Shown here one piece after another: positions 10,013 to 21,769 of a stretch of 64,000 bases of DNA. This DNA comes from Limnanthes douglasii subsp. nivea. Its lineage: Eukaryota > Streptophyta > Magnoliopsida > Brassicales > Limnanthaceae. The translations under genes were made by a program, and so were the position numbers. The notes beneath the pieces are model-generated. The model made no database searches. It saw only the letters and a list, made by a program, of their open reading frames with translations, and had not been told where the DNA came from. The stretch is from the NCBI GenBank assembly GCA_036936605.1, contig JAUPFV010000002.1, forward strand, positions 166,417,739-166,481,738, read 5' to 3'. Position 1 is the stretch's first letter, and the number at the start of each line of letters is the position of its first letter.

Positions 10013-10456
10013 ATCAAAACTAGAAACCTCACATAAATACATAATCCAAAACATGAAATTTATATGTATTAAATTCCAATCATATATGATATTAAAAAAA
10101 TTATATTACATAAATTTTGTCTTGAACAATAAATGATTAAATTAAAAAACATGAACTTTGAAGTTGATTTCACCAATAAAAACAAATTTTATCTTGAAGC
10201 TTCTACAAAAATAAAATAAAATAAAAGTTAGATCACAAATATATATTATATTTGATGACATATGTATATAATTAAACCATAAATTTACCTTAAATGAAAT
10301 CAACTAACGGAACCACCATCCGTGTCAAGATACAAATCCAAACTCAAACAATCCTCTGTGAGTTTGTTCATTTTATCTTGCAAAACTACAATATATTTTG
10401 AAACAAAAGATATTGAAATCATATAAAATAGATATAAACATTTAAACAATTAAGTT

Positions 10457-11176
10457 TTAGATATTATAAAACTTAAAATTTTCTCCAAATAACTGATCCT
10501 TTATGCAAATTAATGCCTCGGACGTATCCGGTTGAAGTGAGCTACGAAATTGGTCAAGAACTCGAGTCCCAAGACTGAATGTTGACTCGACGCCACTGGA
10601 GATATAGGAATTGACAACACATCACGCGCCATGCTAGCAAGTTCCGGATATTTATATTGGTTTATTTTCCAATATGTTAGGATATCGAAATTTTTATCTC
10701 CCTTCACCTTCAATGCATCTAAATATAGTTCGAGTTGCGTAGTTTTTGATAAACAACTACATGCATCACTTTTGAAATCATCAAACTCCTGCACAAACAC
10801 AATCATTTATAGATTTAACTAAATGAAATTAATATTATATAATAGATTAATGTTCTTCACATATCGATGGTAAGCATCTGTCCTACATCACGACTACTTA
10901 CGTTTTCATATTTTTGTATATGACGACACAGATTACCCGTACCATAAGTACTCTTACACAATATAATAACACCATATTTTTTGCAAACATATTTTCTTTC
11001 ATATCGTCGGCAAGGGGGAGCATATTAAAATATATCCAAACGTCGGATTTTAATTTTCTAACAGTTTGCTTTTCGTTTTTATCCATACGTGTACAAGTTT
11101 TTCTTACTTTTTTGTTGTCGAGATGATCTGTTTCAAAAGCTCCAACCTCAATTACGTCATCATAATTAAAAAACAA
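10457..11176 (-). pseudogene. Gutted hAT transposase, BED finger plus dimerisation domain, copy A
   Basis: Exon 1 (about 11176-10902) gives KKVRKTCTRMDK and KSDVWIYFNMLPLADD, then in a shifted frame YGTGNLCRHIQKYEN, the BED zinc finger end. A GTAAGT donor at 10901 and a TTTGTGCAG acceptor at 10789 bound a 113 bp intron. Exon 2 gives LELYLDALKVKG, NFDILTYWKINQYKYPELA and MARDVLSIPISPVAS, the hAT C-terminal dimerisation domain, before a 1 bp deletion (near 10590) shifts the frame. A full hAT transposase has several hundred residues including the DDE core between these domains; here they are absent. No ATG start is evident, as the open frame begins at TTG. Confidence 0.75.
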
Positions 11177-11914
11177 ATTTTATTTAATTCAACACTACTT
11201 TGATATATGTTCAAACAAATTGGAAATTTCACCTTCTCAAAAGTTAAAAAATCCTCAATTTATGAATCAAAACAAACATGCAGCAATTATATAAATATCG
11301 TTAGTGCATTGTTTGATTCAGAATCAATACACCTAAAAGCGTGCATTGATTGATAAACTTTAATATACACATGGAATTTCAAGATTCAATCAAAACACAC
11401 AACACTTATCGAAAGAGAGAAATCGGGTAAAGACTGCATATACGATGAAAGAGAGAAATATACGGTTTCGACTTATAGAAAGAGTCGACGAGTGGGTAGA
11501 GCAATGGTTAAACTATCTAAGTATTATAATATATTATTTTGTTTTATATTTTTTTATTTAAAATATTATTTTTTTATTAATAAAATTTTAGATATCCGTT
11601 TTGTGTTTATACCATATAGATTTTATTTACAAAACAATTTTGAGATAAAACATTTTTATGGATTTTATTTACAAGTCAATTTTAAATTATATAAATTAAT
11701 CTAAACCCTACATATATTAACAAAAAATAAAAATTAATTTTAATTATTTTGATTTAAAATTTATATTTTTATTTCTAAATTACATATTTATATATAGATT
11801 CATTTATAAATCTACACAAATTTAAATTATATAAATTAAGATAATATCAATATTATCTATAATATTATCTCTAGAATAATAGAATGTGGGACTAAATAAA
11901 TGGAATAGAATTTT
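11177..11914. other. AT-rich non-coding sequence (copy A; copy B 18897-19634)
   Basis: No protein similarity seen. Probably the 5' part of the hAT-like element upstream of the BED exon. The small ORFs here are composition-driven. Confidence 0.4.
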
Positions 11915-12104
11915 GCATGTCTTTTTGGATTTTACGGGTTAGTTTTTAGTTTGCAGGTCTTTATGGATTTTACAGGTTAGTTTCAGATTTGCAGGTCTTT
12001 ATGGATTTTACAGGTCAGTTTCGGATTTGCAGGTCTTTTTAGATTTTGCAGATCAATTTTAGGTTTACATGTCTTTTTCGGGTTTTGTAGGTCAGTTTTG
12101 GATG
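11915..12104. repeat. Minisatellite, 5 x 38 bp, copy A
   Basis: Units start at 11915, 11953, 11991, 12029 and 12067, a constant 38 bp period, built on GCAGGTCTTTATGG, ATTTTACAGGTCAG and TTTCGGATTT. Outer units are more divergent than the central two, suggesting growth from the middle. It sits just inside the possible right end of the hAT-like element. Confidence 0.85.
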
Positions 12105-12705
12105 ACAGGAAACCAACCCGAACCCGAACCTGTAGCATACAATAGTAATGTTGGAAGGTTGGATTAAGAAAAGACATTTGCTATTGTTGTAGCAACATTT
12201 TTTACTATTTTCAGATTCAAAGATCGATGTCCGCAGCAAATTGCAACAATCTTTCTAGAGCATATATTTAAACTACGAGACTTCTCTAGTGTCTAATACA
12301 TGCACAAAAGAGGTTCAGAGAGTTTTGGAAAAATTTTACGTTATGTTTGACATTACTATCCATCTGTTAAAAAATCAATTAAAGATCAAATCAATATATA
12401 GTAACTAGATTTTCTTTTATTTAAAAAGAGAAAGAAATTTGATAAAAGATAAATTTTATGCCCTAACTTGTTTCACTAATATGTTAAAAAGTTTTAATAA
12501 TTTCATTTTAGTTTTTGAAAATTAAAAAAACGGTGTTTGATTTATAATTCGTCATATTTTAAGAGATAGTAGCTTATGGTCTATTTTATCAAAGTAATAT
12601 TGTTTATTCCATCAATTTATTTATGTAGTAATATGATACACCAACCTATTGATTTTGAGGATACTCAACTTGATGATTAGTAGGACATAAACTTGACGAG
12701 CATAT
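12105..12705. other. Non-coding sequence (copy A; copy B 19825-20425)
   Basis: It contains CCCGAACCCGAACC near 12118, possibly the inverted partner of the subterminal motif at 9690. The rest is unremarkable and AT-rich. Confidence 0.4.
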
Positions 12706-13429
12706 TAGGCATGGGCATTCGGTTCTTCGGTTCGGTTCGGTTTTGTTCGGTTCTCGGTTCTTCAAAACTAGTACCCATTTAGGAACCGAATAAATTTCGG
12801 TTCGGTTCGGTTCGGCTTAATTCGGTTCGGTATAGGTACTTAACTCGGTTCGGTATAGGTACTTAACTCGGTTCCAATCGGGTAGTTTTGGATACTTTAA
12901 ATGCTTTGCAATATCAACGTATATAAAACTCTTTTTACACTTTAATACAATAAAACTATGTTAAATTGTAAGAAAAAAAATACTAAATATAAGAAATATT
13001 CAAAATTAATATATTAAAGAATAATATTAGTAATATAAAAAAACGGAGAGATGATATCAAATTTATTAAATTATATAAAGGTTTGTATTAAATTTATTAA
13101 TATATGTAGCCACTTTGAATGAAGTATGTTGTCATTTATTCAAGACAACATAATTAGAGATCAATGATAAAATATAAACTTAGGGGAATTTAACTTTGAA
13201 AAAGAAAATATATTTTTAAAACAATTCAAAATTAAGGGTTAATACATAGGTTTGGTTCCTAACTGGTACCCACGGTTCTTCGGTTCGGTACGGTTCGGTT
13301 CCAAGAACCGTAGGTAATTGAAAACTGGAACCATTCAGGTATTATGAAAGAACCAAATCTACTTCGGTTCGGTTCTTTCGGTTCAGTTCGGTTCGGTTCT
13401 TTCGGTTCCGGTTAAAATGCCCATGCCTA
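12706..13429. mobile_element. hAT-type MITE with 8 bp target duplication, copy A
   Basis: 14 bp perfect terminal inverted repeats TAGGCATGGGCATT/AATGCCCATGCCTA, 724 bp long, no coding capacity. Flanks GAGCATAT (12698-12705) and GAGCGTAT (13430-13437) form an 8 bp target duplication with one mismatch, diagnostic of hAT. Both ends carry many copies of TTCGG/CCGAA tandemly repeated in opposite orientation. A 23 bp tandem duplication (12826-12871) is private to this copy. Confidence 0.85.
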
Positions 13430-14029
13430 GAGCGTATGAATATCAGTAACTAAATATACATAACATTGACAAGAAATATAAACAAACAAGATAAAATACA
13501 ATCAAAACGTGTTATCTAAGATAAGCTAAAGTAAAATATGTATTATCTACATGAATAAAATTTTACATAGTTTAGTATCCATGAAAATAAAAAGTATACA
13601 TTTCAATAATTTGACTAAGAATGAAGTAAAGCATAACTGGAGCGTGGGACATAAGGAATAAAGGATTTGAAGACTAGATTATCCGCCTATACTTAAAGTT
13701 CGTTAGTATTTAAGCTTCCTTTGATTTCACACTTAAGGACTAGAATGAATCTCTAATGAGAGGATTAATAGTGGGATAGTAATAGAGAAAAAGAAATATT
13801 TATATATTTAATCATACATATGAGACACATGAGGGTATATTAGTCATTTACACTTGTAACACTTGAGACTACTAAATATATATATAGAACTTCACCGAAA
13901 ACAACCAGGACCTATCTCGGTTTTTGGAAAAAATGCTTATCTTTCTAATTTTGTCTTTTTAAAGCCTCTCTATATTTTTCTTCCTAATAATTAGGTCGTA
14001 TATATCTATATCATTTATTTGACTATGTT
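13430..14029. other. Non-coding sequence (copy A; copy B 21150-21769)
   Basis: No ORF or element end recognised. A short TA microsatellite lies near 13876 (21594 in B, one TA longer). Confidence 0.4.
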
Positions 14030-16909
14030 AATCCCTCACATTTATCACATATTTAACCTTTATCTTCGAAATTAGTTCGGGATCCATCCATGTTGAAAAG
14101 TAATCAACAACAAAATCATGTATTGACGTCTTCATAGAGCATCAGGTAAGAGTCTAACTAGGTCGATGCTTCACCTATAAAAGGGTAGAGCTTCAGATAG
14201 CAACTCGAGCGGTACGACTGTGAAATAAATTGTATTGGTAAACCATTGTTAGGTGTGGTATTTTTTCACCGACTCGTTGGCGTCGGCTATGATACTTGGC
14301 CAATAAAAATATGCAAGAAAAACACTATGCATTAGTGGTTTAAATCAACAATGGGTCGAGCCTTCCCACTGTAAAGCTCTTCTAAAATAATAAGAGACTC
14401 ACTGAGACTTTATCATCACAAAATATGATGTCTTAAACACTGCTCATATAATAATATTACTCTGAATAACAAGAAGTTTTATTGTTTGAGGACATAGTTT
14501 ATCATGACTTACGATTAACTCATTAATTTTACCATTTTAACTCTACAAATATAGGCCAATCAAATCCCTGTAAAATTTTCCTCGTACTCAGTCTAATTGT
14601 TAGATGTCTAAAAATAATATGGATGGCCTTGCTTTCCTAAAAGGGGCTAGTAACTATACACCTACCATGCATCCTTAAATATGAAAAACCCTTGTTAGAT
14701 CGAACCAATCACTCTGGAACGAAGATTTCAAGTGACGGTTTGAAGCTTTGAACGTCAAATTCAATCAAGAAATCGGCTAAAGCCTGAGTTTTGATATTTG
14801 TACTTGGTTCATATTTTATATCGAAATATTCTAATTGTAGTGATCTTTGAGTTAACCTCTTTAGGAATATCTAAATTGTAATGTTTTGGAGTGTAAAGGA
14901 AGTTCAAACCATAATTTAGTGTTCGTAAGGCCTCATTTTTCTCATGGTAACAATCATGAGACATGCCAACTTCTTACGTTGTAGGTATATTATCTAGATG
15001 CTAGCAAGCTCTTTCATCCATAATATACAAGCTTTCGACTATTATCTTCCTCTCTTATAAAAATGACCCTTACAACATAGTCTTGAACAACCAAATAAAC
15101 GAATAATTCATCTTAAGGGATAACTTCAGCCAAAATATATGGAGAAGCGAGATGCTCTTTTATCTTATGCAATATCATCTTACACTCTCTAATCTAATGT
15201 AAGATACTAGCTAATTAAGACTTGGAAGAAAAAAGATCATATATCTTATAAGATAGACATGTTAAGCGCTTTCAGCATTCCAAACAAAATATGTACCTCA
15301 TTAATAGATCATGGTGGTTGCATTGTAGCCATACTTTTAGTTGCGTTGGATAAGCCTTCTATTGTTCACTCAATAGACAGACGACAAATGTTTTGGACCA
15401 TACCCCAAAAGTGCACCTCTCCGGATTAAGTTTGAGGTTGATTTCCCTCCAGTTCTCAAAAATCTCAATCAGATCGATAATGTGTTTAAAGCTTTTGCAG
15501 ATATTGACAGATATATAATCAATATACACTTCAACGTTTATACTAATATGACTAGAAACTAACTTATTAACCAACCTTTAATAAATCTACCCAGCTATTC
15601 CCAAACCAAAAGACATGATTATATAACAATGTAAACCTCTAGCAGTTATGAAGGTTGTGCTTTCTCGCTCTGATGGGTACATTTTTTATTTGATTATGGT
15701 TGGATTAAACATCCATAAATGATATAAAAAAAATTGTTTCCTAAAGTACTATTCACTAATTGGTCAAACCTGAGAACGGGTCCTTAGAGAATAATATGTT
15801 TAGGTATGTGACATTGATACACATCCTCCATTTATAATTCTTATTTCTTACCAGATTCCGGTTCGGTGTCCACAAAAGATATTGAGACTCTACAATATGG
15901 CCTATACTGGATAACTGATCCACTATGGGACAATCGTTATAGAGTTTTTGACTGAAACCTCTCTCATCTTCTATATTATGGGCATGGCCTTGGGGTTGAC
16001 TGATACTTTATGACACATGATATCAGCCGAGACTTTGGTCACGTCTCTTGTTAACCAAGAAATATCATCCAAAGTAACTGCAAACATGAAATAAATTTAC
16101 TCATGAGTTCCCTAATGAGTTAAGTACCAATATTCAACATTTTTCTATCATGAAAAAGATAAGGTTCGATGTCCTTCCTGGGAATAACCAAACTAGGGGC
16201 TTTTCTTCGATCATCGATAACTTTGATCTCAACTTGATGACCCGATAATTGCTTCTTTTAGCGCCAATAAGGTTGTATAACACTCTTTAGCAATATTTTT
16301 ATTACTACGGACGACTCGAACTTTATACCCCAACGTGTACCCAAGACACTGCCATATTTTCGAGACTATTACATGCATTTTATTCAGCCACGACCTACCA
16401 AAGATCTCATTATAATAAGTAGGATTGTTCACAATCATAAAAACAATGCGAACTACTTGCTTAAATTTTCTCTGTCTGAAAATAACCTCGACTTTAAACT
16501 CTCATGTGAGCAAATCACTTGCCCCAATGAATCTCACCATAGTCTTTTCCAAAGGTCGAATAATTAGAGGATTCTTCATCCTATCATATGTTGTTTTAAA
16601 AAGGATATTTGTCAAACTTCTGATATCGATTAAGAATCTCCAAATTCCCTCCCACTAAACATCAAAGAGAATCAAAATAACATCATCCTACGGACCAGTT
16701 ACACCTTAAAGGTTATCATCATCAAATATTATTGGAGGATATGAAGCTCGATAAAAATGGGCAAACGTCCTCTCTTGAAATTGTGTTTTAAAGCTTATGA
16801 CCTGCCTTTTTCCAGAATGGTTAGTTATTAGTGTAATGCTTTCAGTCAAATCTATATAATTTTCATGCATTAACCATTTATTTCTGTGGTCATCTCGACC
16901 CTTAAACAA
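14030..16909 (-). pseudogene. pol: Decayed Tat-lineage pol (PR-RT-RNase H-IN start), copy A
   Basis: On minus, in order: protease remnant (16909-16229) ending IFGRSWLNKMHVIVS, equivalent to the ILGRPxLN block. RT follows (about 15870-15359) with KWRMCINVTYLN, ISFMDV, NHNQIK, EVYIDYISVN and NLKLNPERCTFGV. An RNase H-type stretch (about 15100-14950) shows ELFVYLVVQDYVV, FIREED and KLVYYG, and an integrase start near 14070 shows VDYFSTWMDPELISK. Many stops and frameshifts. The YxDD catalytic motif reads YIDY, so the second Asp is lost. It overlaps the integrase at 6305-7115 in content and is more decayed, so it is a different element. Confidence 0.72.
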
Positions 16910-17357
16910 AGTTCTCCATGGTACCAGGGCACTCAGATTCTCCCTTCACCCACTCAGAGCTTGAGATTATTTTACTCTATATTGAGCAAGTGCTAATGGT
17001 GGTGTGAAGAAACTTTATGAAAGAATCGAGTATTTATAGAATCTTTTTATTTTGTATTTCCTCAAAATTCGGATATCCAAATTGCGTAAACGACTAGTTA
17101 TGGAAACTAGTCGTTTTTTTGAAGTCAACAATTCATATATCTGAATTGCCAACGTCTATTTTATTCAAACTATTCATTGGTGCCGTTAGTAATTCGAATT
17201 TACAAATTTCTAATTCTGATTTCCGAATTGGGTCCAAATTTGAGTTTTTAATCAAGAATATCAATTATATTACCATTTATATGTTACTTATATGATGCTC
17301 TTTACTTATTAGATTAGTTAATTGATTCCAAAATTGTATTAAATCAAAACATGCAGT

Positions 17358-17732
17358 TAGGGATATTAATTTTGGGTTTCGGGTCGTATTCGTGTTGGGT
17401 TTGACCAACCCGAAATTTTAAAACATGTGACAAGAACCCGAAATTCGTGTCAGGTTCATAGACACGAATCCGACCTATTAAAAATATGTTGGACTCGAAC
17501 CCGACTTGTTTGACACGAAATTGTATACAACATGAAATATCTGTTTAACACGAAAACGACATGTTTAACACGAAATTGTAGACAACATGAAACATCTGTT
17601 TAACACGAACGCGACTTGTTTGACACAAAATTTAAACCAACCCAAAACACGAACTTGACATTTTTAACACGAAATATTAATCAACTCGATACACATACTT
17701 AACACGAACACGACTTGTTAGACACAAAAATA
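17358..17732. repeat. Subterminal repeats of a hAT-like element, copy B
   Basis: Same block as 9677-10012. About 38 bp longer, with one extra ACACGAAAACGACATGTTT-type repeat near 17550. Confidence 0.45.
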
Positions 17733-18175
17733 TCAAAACTAGAAACCTCACATAAATACATAATGCAAAACATGAAATTTATATGTATTAAATTCCAATC
17801 ATATATGATATTAAAAAAATTATATTACATAAATTTTGTCTTGAACAATAAATGATTAAATTAAAAAACATGAACTTTGAAGTTGATTTCACCAATAAAA
17901 ACAAATTTTATCTTGAAGCTTCTACAAAAATAAAATAAAATAAAAGTTAGATCACAAATATATATTATATTTGATGACATATGTATATAATTAAACCATA
18001 AATTTACCTTAAATGAAATCAACTAACGGAACCACCATCCGTGTCAAGATACAAATCCAAACTCAAACAATCCTCTGTGAGTTTGTTCATTTTATCTTGC
18101 AAAACTACAATATATTTTGAAACAAAAGATATTGAAATCATATAAAATAGATATAAACATTTAAACAATTAAGTT

Positions 18176-18896
18176 TTAGATATTATAAAACTTAAAATTT
18201 TCTCTAAATAACCAATCCTTTATGCAAATTAATGCCTCGGACGTATCCGGTTTAAGTGAGCTACGAAATTGGTCAAGAACTCGACTCCCAAGACTGAATG
18301 TTGACTCTGACGCCACTGGAGATATAGGAATTGACAACACATCACGCGCCATGCTAGCAAGTTCCGGATATTTATATTGGTTTATTTTCCAATATGTTAG
18401 GATATCGAAATTTTTATCTCCCTTCACCTTCGATGCATCTAAATATAGTTCGAGTTGCGTAGTTTTTGATAAACCACTACATGCATCACTTTTGAAATCA
18501 TCAAACTCCTGCACAAACACAATCATTTATAGATTTAACTAAATGAAATTAATATTATATAATAGATTAATGTTCTTCACATATCGATGGTAAGCATCTG
18601 TCCTACATCACGACTACTTACTTTTTCATATTTTTGTATATGACGACACAGATTACCCGTACCATAAGTACTCTTACACAATATAATAACACCATACTTT
18701 TTGCAAACATATTTTCTTTCATATCGTCGGCAAGGGGGAGCATATTAAAATATATCCAAACGTCGGATTTTAATATTCTAACAGTTTGCTTTTCGTTTTT
18801 ATCCATACGTGTACAAGTTTTTCTTACTTTTTTGTTGCCGAGATGATCTGTTTCAAAAGCTCCAACCTCAATTAAGTCATCATAATTAAAAAACAA
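18176..18896 (-). pseudogene. Gutted hAT transposase, copy B, dimerisation domain intact
   Basis: Same architecture as copy A: BED-like exon (to 18622), 113 bp intron (18621-18509, GTAAGT...GCAG), dimerisation exon from 18508 to stop TAA 18176-18178. Unlike A, the second exon is fully open and keeps the whole hATC signature: YWKINQYKYPELASMARD, SIPISPVASESTFS, SRVLDQFRSSL and ALICIKDWL. Splicing would be in phase if exon 1 used the frame ending HIQKYEK. The BED frame still needs an indel and has no ATG, so I call it a pseudogene. Confidence 0.75.
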
Positions 18897-19634
18897 ATGT
18901 TATTTAATTCAACACTACTTTGATATATGTTCAAACAAATTTGAAATTTCACCTTCTCAAAAGTTAAAAAATCCTCAATTTATGAATCAAAACAAACATG
19001 CAGCAATTATATAAATATCGTTAGTGAATTGTTTGATTCAGAATCAATACACCTAAAAGCGTGCATTGATTGATAAACTTTAATATACACATGGAATTTC
19101 AAGATTCAATCAAAACACACAACACTTATCGAAAAAGAGAAATCGGGTAAAGACTGTATATACGATGAAAGAGAGAAATATACGGTATCGACTTATAGAA
19201 AGAGTCGACGAGTGGGTAGAGCTATGGTTAAACTCTCTAAGAATTATAATATATTATTTTGTTTTATACTCTTCTATTTAAAATATTATTTTTTTATGAA
19301 TAAAATTTTAGATATCCGTTTTGTGTTTATACCGCATAGATTTTATTTACAAAATAATTTTGAGATAAAACATTTTTATGGATTTTATTTACAAGTCAAT
19401 TTTAAATTATATAAATTAATCTAAACCCTACATATATTAACAAAAAATAAAAATTAATTTTAATTATTTTGATTTAAAATTTATATTTTTATTTCCAAAT
19501 TACATATTTATATATAGGTTCATTTATAAATCTACACAAATTTAAATTATATAAATTAAGAAAATATCAATATTATCTATAATATTATCTCTAGAATAAT
19601 AGAATGTGGGACTAAATAAATGGAATAGAATTTT

Positions 19635-19824
19635 GCATGTCTTTTTGGATTTTACGGGTTAGTTTTTAGTTTGCAGGTCTTTATGGATTTTACAGGTCAG
19701 TTTCAGATTTGCAGGTCTTTATGGATTTTACAGGTCAGTTTCGGATTTGCAGGTCTTTTTAGATTTTGCAGATCAATTTTAGGTTTACATGTCTTTTTCG
19801 GGTTTTGTAGGTCAGTTTTGGATG
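19635..19824. repeat. Minisatellite, 5 x 38 bp, copy B
   Basis: Same five units and phase as 11915-12104. Unit number did not change after the segmental duplication. Confidence 0.85.
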
Positions 19825-20425
19825 ACAGGAAACTGACCCGAACCCGACCCTGTAGCATACAATAGTAATATTGGAAGGTTGGATTAAGAAAAGACATTTG
19901 TTATTGTTGTAGCAACATTTTTTACTATTTTCAGATTCAAAGATCAATGTCCGCAGCAAATTGCAACAATCTTTCTAGAGCATATATTTAAACTACGAGA
20001 CTTCTCTAGTGTCTAATACATGCACAAAAGAGGTTCAGAGAGTTTTGGAAAAATTTTACGTTATGTTTGACATTACTATCCATCTTTAAAAAAATCAATT
20101 AAAGATCAAACCAATATATAGTAACTAGATTTTCTTTTATTTAAAAAGAGAAAGAAAATTGATAAAAGATAAATTTTATGCCCTAACTTGTTTCACTAAT
20201 ATGTTAAAAAGTTTTAATAATTTCATTTTAGTTTTTGAAAATTAAAAAAACGGTGTTTGATTTATAATTCGTCATATTTTAAGAGATAGTAGCTTATGGT
20301 CTATTTTATCAAAGTAATATTGTTTATTCCATCAATTTATTTATGTAGTAATATGATATACCAACCTATTGATTTTGAGGATACTCAACTTGATGATTAG
20401 TAGGACATAAACTTGACGAGCATAT

Positions 20426-21149
20426 TAGGCATGGGCATTCGGTTCTTCGGCTCGGTTCGGTTCGGTTCGGTTCTCGGTTCTTCAAAACTAGTACCCATTT
20501 AGGAACCGAATAAATTTCGGTTCGGTTCGGTTCGGCTTAATTCGGTTCGGTATGGGTACTTAACTCGGTTCCAATCGGGTAGTTTTGGATACTTTAAATG
20601 CTTTGCAATATCAACGTATATAAAACTCTTTTTACACTTTAAAACAATAAAACTATGTTAAATTGTAAGAAAAAATAATACTAAATATAAGAAATATTCA
20701 AAATTAATATATTAAAGAATAATATTAGTAATATAAAAAAACGGAGAGATGATATCAAATTTATTAAATTATATAAAGGTTTGTATTTTGTTATCTTGTT
20801 TATAAACATAATAGTTTGTAAATATGTCGCAACTTTGAATGAAGTATGTTGTCATTTATTCAAGACAACATAATTAGAGATCAATGATAAAATATAAATT
20901 TAGGGGAATTTAACTTTGAAAAAGAAAATATATTTTTAAAACAATTCAAAATTAAGGGTTAATACATAGGTTTGGTTCCTAACGGGTACCCACGGTTCTT
21001 CGGTTCGGTACGGTTCGGTTCCAAGAACCGTAGGTAATTGAAAACTGGAACCATTCGGGTATTATGAAAGAACCAAATCTACTTCGGTTCGGTTCTTTCG
21101 GTTCAGTTCGGTTCGGTTCTTTCGGTTCCGGTTAAAATGCCCATGCCTA
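20426..21149. mobile_element. hAT-type MITE, copy B
   Basis: Same TIRs and same imperfect 8 bp flanks (20418-20425 and 21150-21157), so insertion preceded the segmental duplication. Also 724 bp, but by chance: it lacks A's 23 bp duplication and carries different sequence near 20785-20830. Confidence 0.85.
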
Positions 21150-21769
21150 GAGCGTATGAATATCAGTAACTAAATATACATAACATTGACAAGAAATATA
21201 AACAAACCAGATAAAATACAATCAAAACGTGTTATCTAAGATAAGCTAAAGTAAAATATGTATTATCTACATGAATAAAATTTTACATAGTTTAGTATCC
21301 ATGAAAATAAAAAGTATACAGATCAATAATTTGACTAAGAATGAAGTAAAGCATAACTGGAGCGTGGGACATAAGGAATAAAGGATTTGAAGACTAGATT
21401 ATCCGCCTATACTTAAAGTTCGTTAGTATTTAAGTTTCCTTTGATTTCACACTTAAGGACTAGAAGGAATCTCTAATGAGGATTAATAGTGGGATAGTAA
21501 TAGAGAAAAATAAATATTTATATATTTAATCATACATATGAGACACATGAGGGTATATTAGTCATTTACACTTGTAACACTTGAGACTACTAAATATATA
21601 TATATAGAACTTCACCGAAAACAACCAGGACCTATCTCTGTTTTTGGAAAAAATGCTTATCTTTCTAATTGTCTTTTTAAAGCCTCTCTATATTTTTCTT
21701 CCTAATAATTAGGTCGTATATATCTATATCATTTATTTGACTATGTTAATCCCTCATCATTTATCACAT

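Larger units (their letters stand above)
9316..16964. repeat. Segmental tandem duplication, copy A
   Basis: Collinear with 16997-24681 throughout. It starts at tggtggtgtgaag and ends at cagagcttga. Scattered substitutions and small indels separate the copies: A lacks about 38 bp of the subterminal repeats near 9840, has a 23 bp tandem duplication at 12826-12871 inside the MITE, and a 1 bp deletion in the hAT ORF. A 32 bp spacer (16965-16996) separates it from copy B. The plant-transposon-protein pseudogene just to its left is not part of the duplicated block. Confidence 0.93.

Noticed and set aside
10898..11176. Complete small gene starting at 11176
   Set aside because: The start codon is TTG with a stop two codons upstream, and the BED finger needs a frameshift, so it is an exon remnant.
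11915..12104. CRISPR-like array
   Set aside because: The 38 bp units are contiguous without spacers, and the sequence is plant nuclear.
9677..12135. Precise ends for the hAT-like element
   Set aside because: Subterminal GGGTTTCGGGTC/CCCGAACCCGAACC motifs face each other, but no matching TIR or 8 bp target duplication was found.
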